Positions 11,758 to 23,489 of a DNA stretch of 64,000 nucleotides are shown in pieces. Made by a program: the position numbers and the translations under genes. The stretch comes from Uranotaenia lowii (taxonomy: Eukaryota; Arthropoda; Insecta; Diptera; Culicidae): NCBI RefSeq assembly GCF_029784155.1, contig NC_073692.1, forward strand, positions 422,412,304-422,476,303, read 5' to 3'. Within the stretch, counting starts at the first letter, position 1; the number at the start of each line of letters is the position of its first letter. The notes under the pieces were generated by a model. It worked only from the letters and a program-made list of their open reading frames with translations. It had not been told where the DNA came from and made no database searches.

Positions 11758-14700
11758 GTTTTTGTCATTTTTGTCATTTTTGTCATTTTTTTTAAATTTT
11801 TGTCATTTTTGTAATTTTTGTAATTTTTGTCATTTTTGTTATTTTTGTCATTATTGTCATTTTTGTCATTTTTGTCATTTTTGTCATTTTTGTCATTTTT
11901 GTCATTTTTGTCATTTTTGTCATTTTTGTCATTTTTGTCATTTTTGTCATTTTTGTCATTTTTGTCATTTTTGTCATTTTTGTCATTTTTGTTATTTTTG
12001 TTATTTTTGTTATTTTTGTCATTTTTGTCATTTTTGTCATTTTTGTCATTTTTGTCATTTTTGTCATTTTTGTCATTTTTGTCATTTTTGTCATTTTTGT
12101 CATTTTTGTCATTTTTGTCATTTTTGTCATTTTTGTCATTTTTGTCATTTTTGTCATTTTTGTCATTTTTGTCATTTTTGTCATTTTTGTCATTTTTGTC
12201 ATTTTTGTCATTTTTGTCATTTTTGTCATTTTTGTCATTTTTGTCATTTTTGTCATTTTTGTCATTTTTGTCATTTTTGTCATTTTTGTCATTTTTGTCA
12301 TTTTTGTCATTTTTGTCATTTTTGTCATTTTTGTCATTTTTGTCATTTTTGTCATTTTTGTCATTTTTGTCATTTTTGTCATTTTTGTCATTTTTGTCAT
12401 TTTTGTCATTTTTGTCATTTTTGTCATTTTTGTCATTTTTGTCATTTTTGTCATTTTTGTCATTTTTGTCATTTTTGTCATTTTTGTCATTTTTGTCATT
12501 TTTGTCATTTTTGTCATTTTTGTCATTTTTGTCATTTTTGTCATTTTTGTCATTTTTGTCATTTTTGTCATTTTTGTCATTTTTGTCATTTTTGTCATTT
12601 TTGTCATTTTTGTCATTTTTGTCATTTTTGTTATTTTTGTTATTTTTGTCATTTTTGTCATTTTTGTTATTTTTGTCATTTTTGTCATTTTTGTCATTTT
12701 TGTCATTTTTGTCATTTTTGTCATTTTTGTCATTTTTGTCATTTTTGTCATTTTTGTCATTTTTGTCATTTTTGTCATTTTTGTCATTTTTGTCATTTTT
12801 GTCATTTTTGTCATTTTTGTCATTTTTGTCATTTTTGTCATTTTTGTCATTTTTGTCATTTTTGTCATTTTTGTCATTTTTGTCATTTTTGTCATTTTTG
12901 TCATTTTTGTCATTTTTGTCATTTTTGTCATTTTTGTCATTTTTGTCATTTTTGTCATTTTTGTCATTTTTGTCATTTTTGTCATTTTTGTCATTTTTGT
13001 CATTTTTGTCATTTTTGTCATTTTTGTCATTTTTGTCATTTTCGTCATTTTTGTCATTTTTGTCATTTTTGTCATTTTTGTCGTTTTTGTCATTTTTGTC
13101 ATTTTTGTCATTTTTGTCATTTTTGTCATTTTTGTCATTTTTGTCATTTTTGTCATTTTTGTCATTTTTGTCATTTTTGTCATTTTTGTCATTTTTGTCA
13201 TTTTTGTCATTTTTGTCATTTTTGTCATTTTTGTCATTTTTGTCATTTTTGTCATTTTTGTCATTTTTGTCATTTTTGTCATTTTTGTCATTTTTGTCAT
13301 TTTTGTCATTTTTGTCATTTTTGTCATTTTTGTCATTTTTGTCATTTTTGTCATTTTTGTCATTTTTGTCATTTTTGTCATTTTTGTCATTTTTGTCATT
13401 TTTGTCATTTTTGTCATTTTTGTCATTTTTGTCATTTTTGTCATTTTTGTCATTTTTGTCATTTTTGTCATTTTTGTCATTTTTGTCATTTTTGTCATTT
13501 TTGTCATTTTTGTCATTTTTGTCATTTTTGTCATTTTTGTCATTTTTGTCATTTTTGTCATTTTTTTCATTTTTGTCATTTTTGTCATTTTTGTCATTTT
13601 TGTCATTTTTGTCATTTTTGTCATTTTTGTCATTTTTGTCATTTTTGTCATTTTTGTCATTTTTGTCATTTTTGTCATTTTTGTCATTTTTGTCATTTTT
13701 GTCATTTTTGTCATTTTTGTCATTTTTGTCATTTTTGTCATTTTTGTCATTTTTGTCATTTTTGTCATTTTTGTCATTTTTGTCGTTTTTGTCATTTTTG
13801 TCATTTTTGTCATTTTTGTCATTTTTGTCATTTTTGTCATTTTTGTCATTTTTGTCATTTTTGTCATTTTTGTCATTTTTGTCATTTTTGTCATTTTTGT
13901 CATTTTTGTCATTTTTGTCATTTTTGTCATTTTTGTCATTTTTGTCATTTTTGTCATTTTTGTCATTTTTGTCATTTTTGTCATTTTTGTCATTTTTGTC
14001 ATTTTTGTCATTTTTGTCATTTTTGTCATTTTTGTCATTTTTGTCATTTTTGTCATTTTTGTCATTTTTGTCATTTTTGTCATTTTTGTCATTTTTGTCA
14101 TTTTTGTCATTTTTGTCATTTTTGTCATTTTTGTCATTTTTGTCATTTTTGTCATTTTTGTCATTTTTGTCATTTTTGTCATTTTTGTCATTTTTGTCAT
14201 TTTTGTCATTTTTGTCATTTTTGTCATTTTTGTCATTTTTGTCATTTTTGTCATTTTTGTCATTTTTGTCATTTTTGTCATTTTTGTCATTTTTGTCATT
14301 TTTGTCATTTTTGTCATTTTTGTCATTTTTGTCATTTTTGTCATTTTTGTCATTTTTGTCATTTTTGTCATTTTTGTCATTTTTGTCATTTTTGTCATTT
14401 TTGTCATTTTTGTCATTTTTGTCATTTTTGTCATTTTTGTCATTTTTGTCATTTTTGTCATTTTTGTCATTTTTGTCATTTTTGTCATTTTTTTCATTTT
14501 TGTCATTTTTTTCATTTTTGTCATTTTTGTCATTTTTGTCATTTTTGTCATTTTTGTCATTTTTGTCATTTTTGTTATTTTTGTCATTTTTGTCATTTTT
14601 GTCATTTTTGTAATTTTTGTAATTTTTGTTATTTTTATAATTTTTGTTATTGTAATTTTTGTAATTTTTGTCATTTTTGTAATTTTTGTAATTTTTGAAA

Positions 14701-16165
14701 TTTTTGTTATATTTGTAATTTTTGTAATTTTTGTAATTTTTGTAATTTTTGTAATTTTTGTAATTTTTGTCATTTTTGTAATTTTTTTTTATTTTTGTAA
14801 TTTTTGTAATTTTTGCAATATTTGTAATTTTTGTAATTTTTGTCGTTTTTGTCATTTTTGTCATTTTTGTAATTTTTGTCATTTTTGTAATTTTTGTTAT
14901 TTTTGTAATTTTTGTCATTTTGGTCATTTTTGTCATTTTTGTAATTTTTGTTATTTTTGTCATTTCTGTAATTTTTGTAATTTTTGTCATTTTTGTAATT
15001 TTTGTAATTTTTGTAATTTTTATAATTTTTGTAATTTTTGTAATATTTGTAATTTTTTGTAATTTTTGTAATTTCTGTAATTTTTGTAATTTTTGTAATT
15101 TTTGTAATTTTTGTTATTTTTGTGATTTTTGTAATTTTTGTAATTTTTGTAATTTTTGTAATTATTGTAATTTTTGTAATATTTGTATTTTTTGTAATTT
15201 TTGTAATTTTTTGTAATTTTTGTAATTTTTGTAATTTTTGTAATTTTTGTAATTTTTGTAATTTTTGTAATTTTTGTAATTTTTGTAATTTTTGTAATTT
15301 TTGTAATTTTTGTAATTTTTGTAATTTTTGTAATTTTTGTAATTTTTGTAATTTTTGTAATTTTTGTAATTTTTGTAATTTTTGTAATTTTTGTAATTTT
15401 TGTAATTTTTGTAATTTTTGTAATTTTTGTAATTTTTGTAATTTTTGTAATTTTTGTAATTTTTGTAATTTTTGTAATTTTTGTAATTTTTGTAATTTTT
15501 GTAATTTTTGTAATTTTTGTAATTTTTGTAATTTTTGTCATTTTTGTAATTTTTTTAATTTTTGTAATTTTCGTCATTTTTGAAATTTTTGTAATTTTTG
15601 TAGTTTTTGTAATTTTTGTCATTTTTGTTATTTTTGTCATTTTTGAAATTTTTGTAATTTTTGTCATTTTTGTCATTTTTGTCATTTTTGTCATTTTTGT
15701 CATTTTTGTCATTTTAGTCATTTTTGTAATTTTTGTAATTTTTGTAATTTTTGTAATTTTTGTAATTTTTGTAATTTTTGAAATTTTTGTAATTTTTGTA
15801 ATTTTTGTAATTTTTGTAATTTTTGTAATTTTTGTAATTTTTGTAATTTTTGTAATTTTTGTAATTTTTGTAATTTTTGTAATTTTTGTAATTTTTGTAA
15901 TTTTTGTAATTTTTGTAATTTTTGTAATTTTTGTAATTTTTGTAATTTTTGTAATTTTTGTAATTTTTGTAATTTTTGTAATTTTTGTAATTTTTGTAAT
16001 TTTTGTCATTTTTGTAATTTTTTAAATTTTGTAATTTTTGTAATTTTTGTAATTTTTGTAATTTTTGTAATTTTTGTAATTTTGGTAATTTTTGTAATTT
16101 TTGTAATTTTTGTAATTTTTGCCATTTTTATAATTTTTGTAATATTTGTAATTTTTGTAATTTTT
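11758..16165. repeat. 9-bp satellite/minisatellite array 1 (TTTTTGTCA then TTTTTGTAA)
   Basis: About 490 head-to-tail copies of a 9-bp unit. From 11,830 to about 14,610 the unit is almost uniformly TTTTTGTCA, with rare variants: TTTTTGTTA clusters near 11,992-12,015 and 12,628-12,670, TCGTT near 13,082 and 13,784, TTTTTTTCA near 13,565. From about 14,610 to 16,165 the dominant unit is TTTTTGTAA, with a patch of TTTTTGTCA at 15,660-15,720 and more divergence toward the right edge. Both units are stop-free in five of six frames, so open frames of about 1,000 codons on both strands are artefacts. Confidence 0.97.
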
Positions 16166-16169
16166 CGTC

Positions 16170-19154
16170 GTTTGTGTCATTTTTTGACCTTTACATTATT
16201 TTATTTTAATCCATGATTTCAGTGTGCCTAAATGGAATATCTTGATGATTGAGTCATGAATATTCTCAATCATTCAACAACGCATTTTCACAAAAATAAT
16301 TTCTTAATTTTACAGCCCCAAAAAGGTCAGTTAGTTATTTCTGTACCATCTGGTGGACTTATGGGCTTTAGAATGTTGACCATTAGAAAAAAAAAACGTA
16401 AAGCTTCCAACATACTGTCATGTATTATGGGTGATAAAAACTCCCGGAAAAACCTTCGCCGATGGTGTGCGTGAGCAAAGTTGAACCCAGTTGTACCTAA
16501 GTGATATCGAATTCCGGTCTCGTCCTGCCCCAAACGATCTATCGTGTCCAGTGAGTTTTATGAGGCTGCTCCTTTGGCTGGCTTCCAATTTGGCTGATTT
16601 CGCCGGTACCAACCCGAATATTGGCGGGTCGCAGCTGACCTCCAGGGCTTTTTAGTGTGATGAAAAACCGTGATGTCCATTTTCAATAAAGACAGCAAGG
16701 TGTCGTTTACTGCAGAAACGCCGGAAAATTCAATTCGGTGTGTTTGATTTTAAGGCTATGGGAAAACGATTCGGACAGTAGGTTAACTTTATTGGCATTT
16801 TATTCTCTTAAAAGGATCCTTCATGAATTATTTACAACTGCAAATATGTTATGGGAAAAAGGTAGGCATGTTTGAGATATTTTAAATCTTAATTTTTAAT
16901 GCGAGCTTTTACGACGTTTGGGCATATTTCTTAACCATAAATATGTTCCAATTAAATTCGCTGAATCAACAGATTCTAACGTTGATGAAGCTCATTAAAA
17001 TGTTTCGAATCGCTATGCTTTACAAAATCTTATCAGTTCACAGAAAACATTCTCATATTCATATGATAGTAGTAATTAGTTGGAAAGTGACACATTTCTA
17101 TTTGGTAGCCATGTATGGTGCGAATACAAAACCTTTTTCCTTGTCGGCAATTTTTTTTAATGTTACCTTAACTATGGTGTCACACAAGATTGCCTCCAAA
17201 GATTGGGCGACCTGAAGACGAAAATTAAAACACATTTCCACTCTTTCGCTAGGCTGGTTCAATTTTGCAACTTATTAAGGAAAAAAGATTTGTTAACAGA
17301 TGTTCTTGATTTGGTCTCGATAAAACTTGTTAATTTAGGCTTGCAATTCATAAAGTTGTGGATGAGATGAAAGATACTGAAAGTGGTATTTCTTTAAATT
17401 TCTGTTCAATGAACGCATCACAACATCCTCACAATTGGTGACGGCAAAAATTACCTGGAAGTAATTCGCCGTTCCTGACTTTCGACTGGCCCCTTGGATA
17501 TCGTTGTCGGTTTTATCGGCACAGTGGCGCGTAACTTATTTTTGATAAGATCAGTTCGTCTACGTTGCTGCGTCCATCGCCAACCCATTCCTTGGACCTT
17601 GAGGCGTTCTCCTTTCTTGCGTCTCTCATGAGTTCGTCGAGGAACTTCGAGTCTCTGTGCTTATGGGATCCAATTATGCTTTCTATCTGCATCGGAGCCT
17701 TCGGCATCTTGGCTCCTGAGAGACTTTTGCAATCACGCAACTATCTCCGACACGTTTGAACTTTCTGGGTGGACGACAGTCGGCAACATATTGTCGACCC
17801 CATCTACCTGTTGGAAAGTTTTTGACCAAAAGTTTTGCTATTTCGAAAACGCATCACTCTCAGGACAGACGCTTCTTTGCCTTTGCCGTTGCCCTTGCCC
17901 GGGCTACTGAACTTCGAAAACAAACGAGGTGTGAGGTGGCATTTCGAATTGTATGTAAAGTATGCTGAATCGCCCTCCGGGAGGATGGCATCATTTCTTC
18001 TTGTGGCAAGTGAGAGTTTTCTGGCTGACGCTTCTTCGCCGCATCAATTCAGCTTCAGTTGACTGAGAAGTAGGAAATGTTTGATGTGCAACGGCTCAAC
18101 GAGGCTTCCCATCCAGGTGGGAAACAAAGTGCTCGATAATTGGCTCTGAATTATGCTCCTTTCACCTTTCCCCAAAAAAGGCCGAAGGGGTTCCAAGCCA
18201 AAAGAAAACCGACCAAGAAGAGATACCAAAGTCAATGGGTAGGACTTTCTGGCTGTTGGCTGCTGCTGCTGAGGAAGCTATTAGAGCATTGAGGTGTTTT
18301 GTAAGATGTTTGCTGGCTTTGGGATTGCTACTGCAGGCTCTCTGTATCAGGTGCTAACGATTGTGTTGAAGTCATTTCAATTGCGAAAGTTTTGCGTAAT
18401 CGTTTGATGCGAGAGGAAGATGAAAGCAAGGTGTGTGTGGGCTCGTAAAATTACGTCGCTGCCTGATATACTGTAACCTACAGGAAGCCTTGAAAGGTTA
18501 AACTATTTCTAAGAAATATGGATGAGTGAGAGAACATTACACAATTTGAATGGTTCGAGATGTTGAAGGCTTTTACATTCACTAATCATGGACTGTAATT
18601 TTGAAAAATCTCAAATTGGACTCTTTGTAATTAAAAAGAAATTTTCACTATCTGTATTGAATACTAGCAGACTCGGTAAACTATCCTTTTTGAAATTGTC
18701 GTCCATTTTCCATTTTTTCTTTGCTGGTCAACTATTAAAAAGCAATAAATGTAGAGTTGTCAAGCGTCTCGCTTTTGCAAACATAGCCTAGGTTTTAATT
18801 TTTTTTTACATTTCCCTCCTTTCCGTTTATTCGGAATTTCCCGTTTTTTTTTCTTTCGGAGTATAACCTAAAAATCTACGGGTCTTTATTAAAATTATCG
18901 AAAAATTAACCTCAACAAATATTACATTCATCTTACATTAATACTTTTTCATTAACTTTTTTAAATTCAAATTTCATGTTTATCGCCGTGATACATTTAC
19001 AATTAATAAATCGACATTTTTCGGCGAGTTTTGGAATGATAATAACTTGATTACTAGTTATTCATTTCGAGCTTCTAAGGCATTTGCTTCTCTTCAGTGA
19101 AAAGAGCGCGGGAAATCAACAGGCAGAGTTAATAGACAATGAATTTGACAACAT
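16170..19154. other. Mostly non-repetitive stretch with a less AT-rich core, no gene assigned
   Basis: Roughly 17,420-18,480 has a more balanced composition than its surroundings. A 75-codon minus-strand frame (17,513-17,740) and several plus-strand frames overlap, but none shows a known domain, a codon-use contrast or a splice-consistent continuation that I can defend. 16,490-16,660 is a second such patch. These could be host regulatory DNA, UTR exons or eroded repeats. Confidence 0.45.
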
Positions 19155-19176
19155 CTTTCCAGTTTATATCATGATG
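19155..19176. repeat. Left target-site duplication of the SINE
   Basis: CTTTCCAGTTTATATC and the following bases to 19,176 match CTTTACAGTTTATATC at 19,646-19,667 with about 3 differences over 22 bp. The two copies bracket the SINE exactly. Confidence 0.75.
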
Positions 19177-19645
19177 TATGTATGTATTTTTGTATGTTGG
19201 TTATCCGCCATGGGTGCACGGATTCACCGCGGTTTCTGTCTAAGTATGTACTCAAATGCATTCTTAGATTATTAGGTTCGACAAATCCCCAATGCAGCGC
19301 AGGTACACCATACCAGGACCCCATGGCTCCGTATGCGCTGTTATGGAGTGAATGTATTTCGTGTGTTGATGTAGGTGTTTTTTCGAAGAACGAGCCAATC
19401 AGGTGGGCTAGTTTACTTACAAGTATTCCGGCATCCGTGTATATACTTGGCCAGCTGGCAAATGATTGAACATTCTTATTATACCTATAGTCAGTTATAT
19501 GAGGAAACACATCATACCTGTAGGCCACTTATGGGACTCGAATCCAAAAGTTTTCTTGTCGATCCTGGGAATCGAACCCGGTACGCCTGGCATACCAAAA
19601 CCAGACTCGCGCCAGCCTATCCGCTAGACCACATCGGCGCTTCTT
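19177..19645 (-). mobile_element. tRNA-derived SINE, about 470 bp
   Basis: Read on the minus strand the element starts near 19,645 with GAAGCGCCGATGTGGTCTAG. It has an A-box-like GTGGTCTAGCGG (19,632-19,621) and a B box GGGTTCGATTCCC (19,579-19,567). It ends in a TACATACATAC simple-sequence tail near 19,177. The acceptor halves do not pair, and the would-be T-stem has a mismatch, so it is not a working tRNA gene. A duplication of about 22 bp flanks it. The body is not similar to anything I recognise. Open frames of 60-119 codons here are incidental. Confidence 0.8.
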
Positions 19646-19667
19646 CTTTACAGTTTATATCCAGATG

Positions 19668-20170
19668 AAAAAAAAAATCACCATTTTAAAGGGCCAAAGT
19701 ATGGAATTTTTGTGAATGTTTTTTTCTCTTATTTAATAAAAAATAACACTTGCATGAGAAAAACAATTCAAATTTAAGAAAGACATGAAATAAGTAAGAG
19801 GAAACCTAACATTTTAGCTGCAATATTTTGATCCGGGAATATATTTAAGCACAAAGCAAGAAAGATAGTAAAGCTGATTTTCGATTGATATTTTGTCTCA
19901 AAAATTCTGATTTTGTCTCCATTTTCTCAAAATGATAAAGGTACCTATTATTTTCTTTTTTTTATTTGCATAGAAAAGCCTGACATATTAAACTGCATGA
20001 CTAACAGTGTAAATGTTGACTATTTTTACAAAATAATTAATTAAAATATATGGATTGATTTTTTTGTAATATGTTCTGAAGCCAACAAACACTGCGTCAT
20101 CGTGTAGAAAAAAAGATTTTTTTTATATTCAATATGGTTGTTTTGAAAAACGAATAAACACAGCCCAAAT
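19668..20170. other. AT-rich spacer, no gene seen
   Basis: About 0.5 kb of AT-rich DNA with no terminal repeats, tRNA-like boxes or useful open frame. Confidence 0.5.
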
Positions 20171-21722
20171 GAGTGAATTCACGTCACCAAAAAAAGGAAA
20201 CTTTTTAATTTTACGAGAAAACTTTTATATTGTGTAACAATATTAAAAATATGATCATTTTAAAATAATGAGACAATTCTGAAACACTGAATTTTATAGG
20301 AATCGGTTGAAATTTTACAGCTGAGTTACAACAGTCAAAAAAATTGATTTTTTGTAAAATTTTAAAAGATAAGTATGCTCTGAAAGCTTTTATGACCCAC
20401 TAGATGGTCAAAATTTTACGAATCGAACATAATTTAATGATGAATAAATTTTTTCGTTATTTTCAAATAAAAAACTAAAGTATTTTAAAAATAATTTTTT
20501 TCTTCGGAAAAATCTTTAAATTTATACTGTGAGAAAGGGTAATTTTAACGTATGATTCCTCAATATGTTGCTCAAGTGTCTGTCAAAATAAGGAAAAAGT
20601 TAGAAAATGATTACTGATACTGAAAATTTAGGATTGAACAAGTCGGAATAGCAAAATATCACTTTAAGGGGGGAGTAGGGTCTAACGGGTAAAAAAACAA
20701 CATTTTCACGAATTTTTTTTAGAGCTATCATTTAAACATAGGTATTCATAAATAGGTAAGTCAAAAAATCAGAGCAAAATATTTTAGATAGATGTTTTTC
20801 TCGACCCCAACGATTTAATTTAACTTTAAAAAAATTTATGAAATTTTCGTGGTTGTTTGAAGTAAAAACTACGCTTTTTCACAAAAAAAACCGCCATTTT
20901 TTATCTGTAAAATCTCCCCAAAGTAAAACAAAGCAAATCGTTGGGGTTTGGTATTCTATTTGTAGAAAATATGTTCCATATTTAAAAAGAACTGGTGAAG
21001 TAGTTGTCAAATGACGATGTCGATGTGCTTTCGAGAAAAACGCGTTTGAAGTTTCTGCTCTAGAATTCTTGCAGTATTAGATAAGAGGAGATAAAGACTT
21101 ATAATTTTTACAGTTTTGCTTCGATTGACTTGAAAATTTGACACAACATTCTTGAAATGATTTACAATAAGAAAATAAAAAATAAAAAAAATTATTTTTT
21201 GAAAGTGTTAGACCCTACTCCCCCCTTAAAAGTGTTCATCAAATCTGAAGGGTCTAAAGAAAAGTCCAGAATTACTTTCGTGACTTTCGTGAAATTTCGT
21301 GACGTGAATTCAGTACACTTGCCTGTTCTGTTTGAACTGAGTGATTTCACGTCACAACTTCAAAGAGGCATAACTTTGTGCTTTGTCGTTCAAGCGAGAA
21401 ACTATGATCTTTAAACTGTGGGTAATCGTTTTCTCTAGAACTTATTTGAAGACACTAATCCACTAATCCACTTATTCCACAGAAAAGGAAATCGAAGTGG
21501 TTAGCACTGAAATAAAATATGGTCAATTCTAGCGTAAGCTCACGTTGCAAAAGCAATCGATCATAACACAAACAACTGCAACTTTTTAAGGACCCAATTA
21601 TATTCATTTTAAAGAAAATCCAGTTAGCGACCGTTTGCTACTTTTACTTACTTTTTTCAAGTTAAATGCTTGATCTATAGAATGATAACAGTGCAGAAGA
21701 ATCTGGCGATTTCACGTCACGG
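20171..21722. repeat. Region with four copies of a TGA-TTCACGTCAC motif
   Basis: GAGTGAATTCACGTCACC (20171-20188), its inverted form GTGACGTGAATTC (near 21,299), GAGTGATTTCACGTCAC (21339-21355) and GCGATTTCACGTCAC (ending near 21,720) lie on both sides of the inserted element at 20,664-21,229. Repeated motifs of this kind occur in other transposons in the window, so this is probably an older element whose ends I could not fix. Confidence 0.45.
20664..21229. mobile_element. Short non-autonomous transposon with GGGGGGAGTAGGGTCTAAC ends
   Basis: The left end is TTAAGGGGGGAGTAGGGTC (from 20,664) and the right end is its exact complement (to 21,229). The terminal repeat is perfect for about 23 bp including TTAA. 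TTAA on both sides fits a piggyBac-type duplication; a TA duplication with AGGGG ends is the alternative. Inside, ACCCCAACGATTT (about 20,815) faces AAATCGTTGGGGT (about 20,935) as an internal inverted repeat. No transposase. The perfect ends suggest it is young. Confidence 0.82.
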
Positions 21723-22374
21723 TGGAATGTGTCAAAAGGAGCTTAATCCAAAATATTCTGAATTTGTCTAACAGGCTCCCTTTGAATACTTTTTTTTTTT
21801 TTTTAAATTGAAGATGATTTTCTTGACCAGGGTTTTTATTCCATCTACTTTTTTAACTGATTCTACCACATTTGGTATCATACAGAAATGTGTTTGAGTT
21901 TGCCCTTTATCAAGAAATTCATTCAAATTTGGGAATGTAATATATGAAAATAGTTTAAGGCTATTTCATTGTGCGTAATAATTTGCTGGAAATGATTCCC
22001 GAAAACCTGAATATCTTTCCAACAATGAGATTTAAACAACTGTAAGGTAGAAAAAAAAAATTAGTTAATTAATTAATTAATAGTTGAAAAATCTGGAACA
22101 CATTTTTGGTGTTAATCTCATGAATTTTGAATATGTTTTAAAAAGATTTATACAAAAAAAATTTTTTTTCGAGACCAGTCTTAGAAGTTTTGCTTATATC
22201 AACCATCATTTTTTTTAAATTCTTTTGTTCGAAATTGTATTATTGTTTTCATTCCGTTCATCTTTTAAGGCTCGGTTATTTTTTCAATCAAAAAAGAAAG
22301 CAGACTTATATGGACAGCAATCGAAAAAAAAAATTGCAACACATGCATTGATATGTCAATTAGCAATAACTCGT
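21723..22374. other. AT-rich spacer, no gene seen
   Basis: About 0.65 kb, AT-rich, with a short AATTAATTAATTAAT run near 22,066-22,080. No terminal repeats, RNA genes or coding potential seen. Confidence 0.5.
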
Positions 22375-22985
22375 GATTGTATTGATGGAAATTGAAAAAA
22401 TATTCAGTGAAGCAACCTAGTGATGAATTTTTTTCATGTGTTAAATTGTCAGAAAATTCACCACATGATTTTTTATATTGCGTCCTATTAGAAATTTATC
22501 GAAATTTACATGGAGTGGTCCCAAAACAGTTGGAAATCAAATATTCGATCACAACTCATGTGATACAATTTTAGGAGACCTGGAAGACCTAACGGTGAGA
22601 CAAAACTTTAGTTAAAACGAATAGGATTGATTTCATGAAATTAAGAAAAGTGAAGATAAATTTTTCTATCTGGATCATATTAAAGATAAAACAACAGGCC
22701 GGAAATTATTTCTTAAAGTTTGAAAACTGTTCCTCTTGCAAAATGAACGGTATACGGTTATCAAATCATTCGTAAAACAGTTGAACCGCTAACAAGATGT
22801 TATTTAAAAAAATTAAATAACCTGGCTGTGATACAAACATCTACTCTTGGCACCTGACAGGTCTACGGCTAAATACTTTGAGTGGACAAATCTCGTTTAG
22901 ATATTGTGCTGAAGAAGAGATGAAAAGTTGAAAAAATTGATAACTAGGTACAGACTTCGTTCGTTTTTTTTCAACATTCTATGTT
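22375..22985 (+). repeat. Ancient dispersed repeat, copy B
   Basis: Collinear with 8,290-8,990. Shared blocks are ATTCAGTGAAGC-ACCTAG, GGAAGACCTAA, AAAAGTGAAGAT, TCAAATCATTCG and CACCTGACAGGT, in the same order and strand. It is about 90 bp shorter than copy A. The identity of the parent element is unknown. Confidence 0.55.
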
Positions 22986-22989
22986 AGCG

Positions 22990-23489
22990 ATACTAATTTC
23001 AGCACATGTGCCAAAATCGAACAATTATTTGGAACGAAATTACCTTAGAATTTTTGCTTTGACAGGATAAAAATAAATAAGAAATTTACCATAAATACCT
23101 TTTTAAATTCTTTAATGGTGCTAATATACATCAACTAAAGGAAAAATTTAGATAAATATATAGTGTTCTAAATTACAAAAATTAAGAAAATTTCATTGAA
23201 TTGCATATCACCAATACAAGAAAAAATTAAAATGGCAAAGAATAACTGAGAAATTAATGAAAATGACAAAGATAGCAAAAACGAAAAAAAAAATACATTA
23301 AAAACAAATCAAGAAATGGCCTAAATACATATAAAAGATGAAAAAAAAGATAAAAGATTACTAAAAATTGTAAAAAATTTACTAAAATTTATGTTAATGA
23401 TACTAATAGATAAGAGTTTTTTTTGGTAACAAGTGGAAAGAAAGTTAAGAAAAAAACCGATTTAACAACACAAAATGTTTGAGCTTGTT
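22990..23489. other. AT-rich spacer, no gene seen
   Basis: About 0.5 kb, A-rich on the plus strand (many AAAAAT and AAGAAA tracts between 23,200 and 23,400). No gene or repeat terminus is visible. Confidence 0.5.

Noticed and set aside
11676..16009. Open frames of 150-1,104 codons through array 1
   Set aside because: Same reason: a stop-free 9-bp unit in five frames on both strands.
11758..16165. CRISPR array
   Set aside because: Units are contiguous 9-mers without spacers, and the DNA is eukaryotic.
11758..16165. Telomeric repeat tract
   Set aside because: The unit is unlike known telomere repeats, and the arrays are interstitial and in both orientations.
19567..19645. tRNA gene on the minus strand
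   Set aside because: A and B boxes are present but the acceptor halves do not pair, and it continues into a SINE body with flanking duplication.
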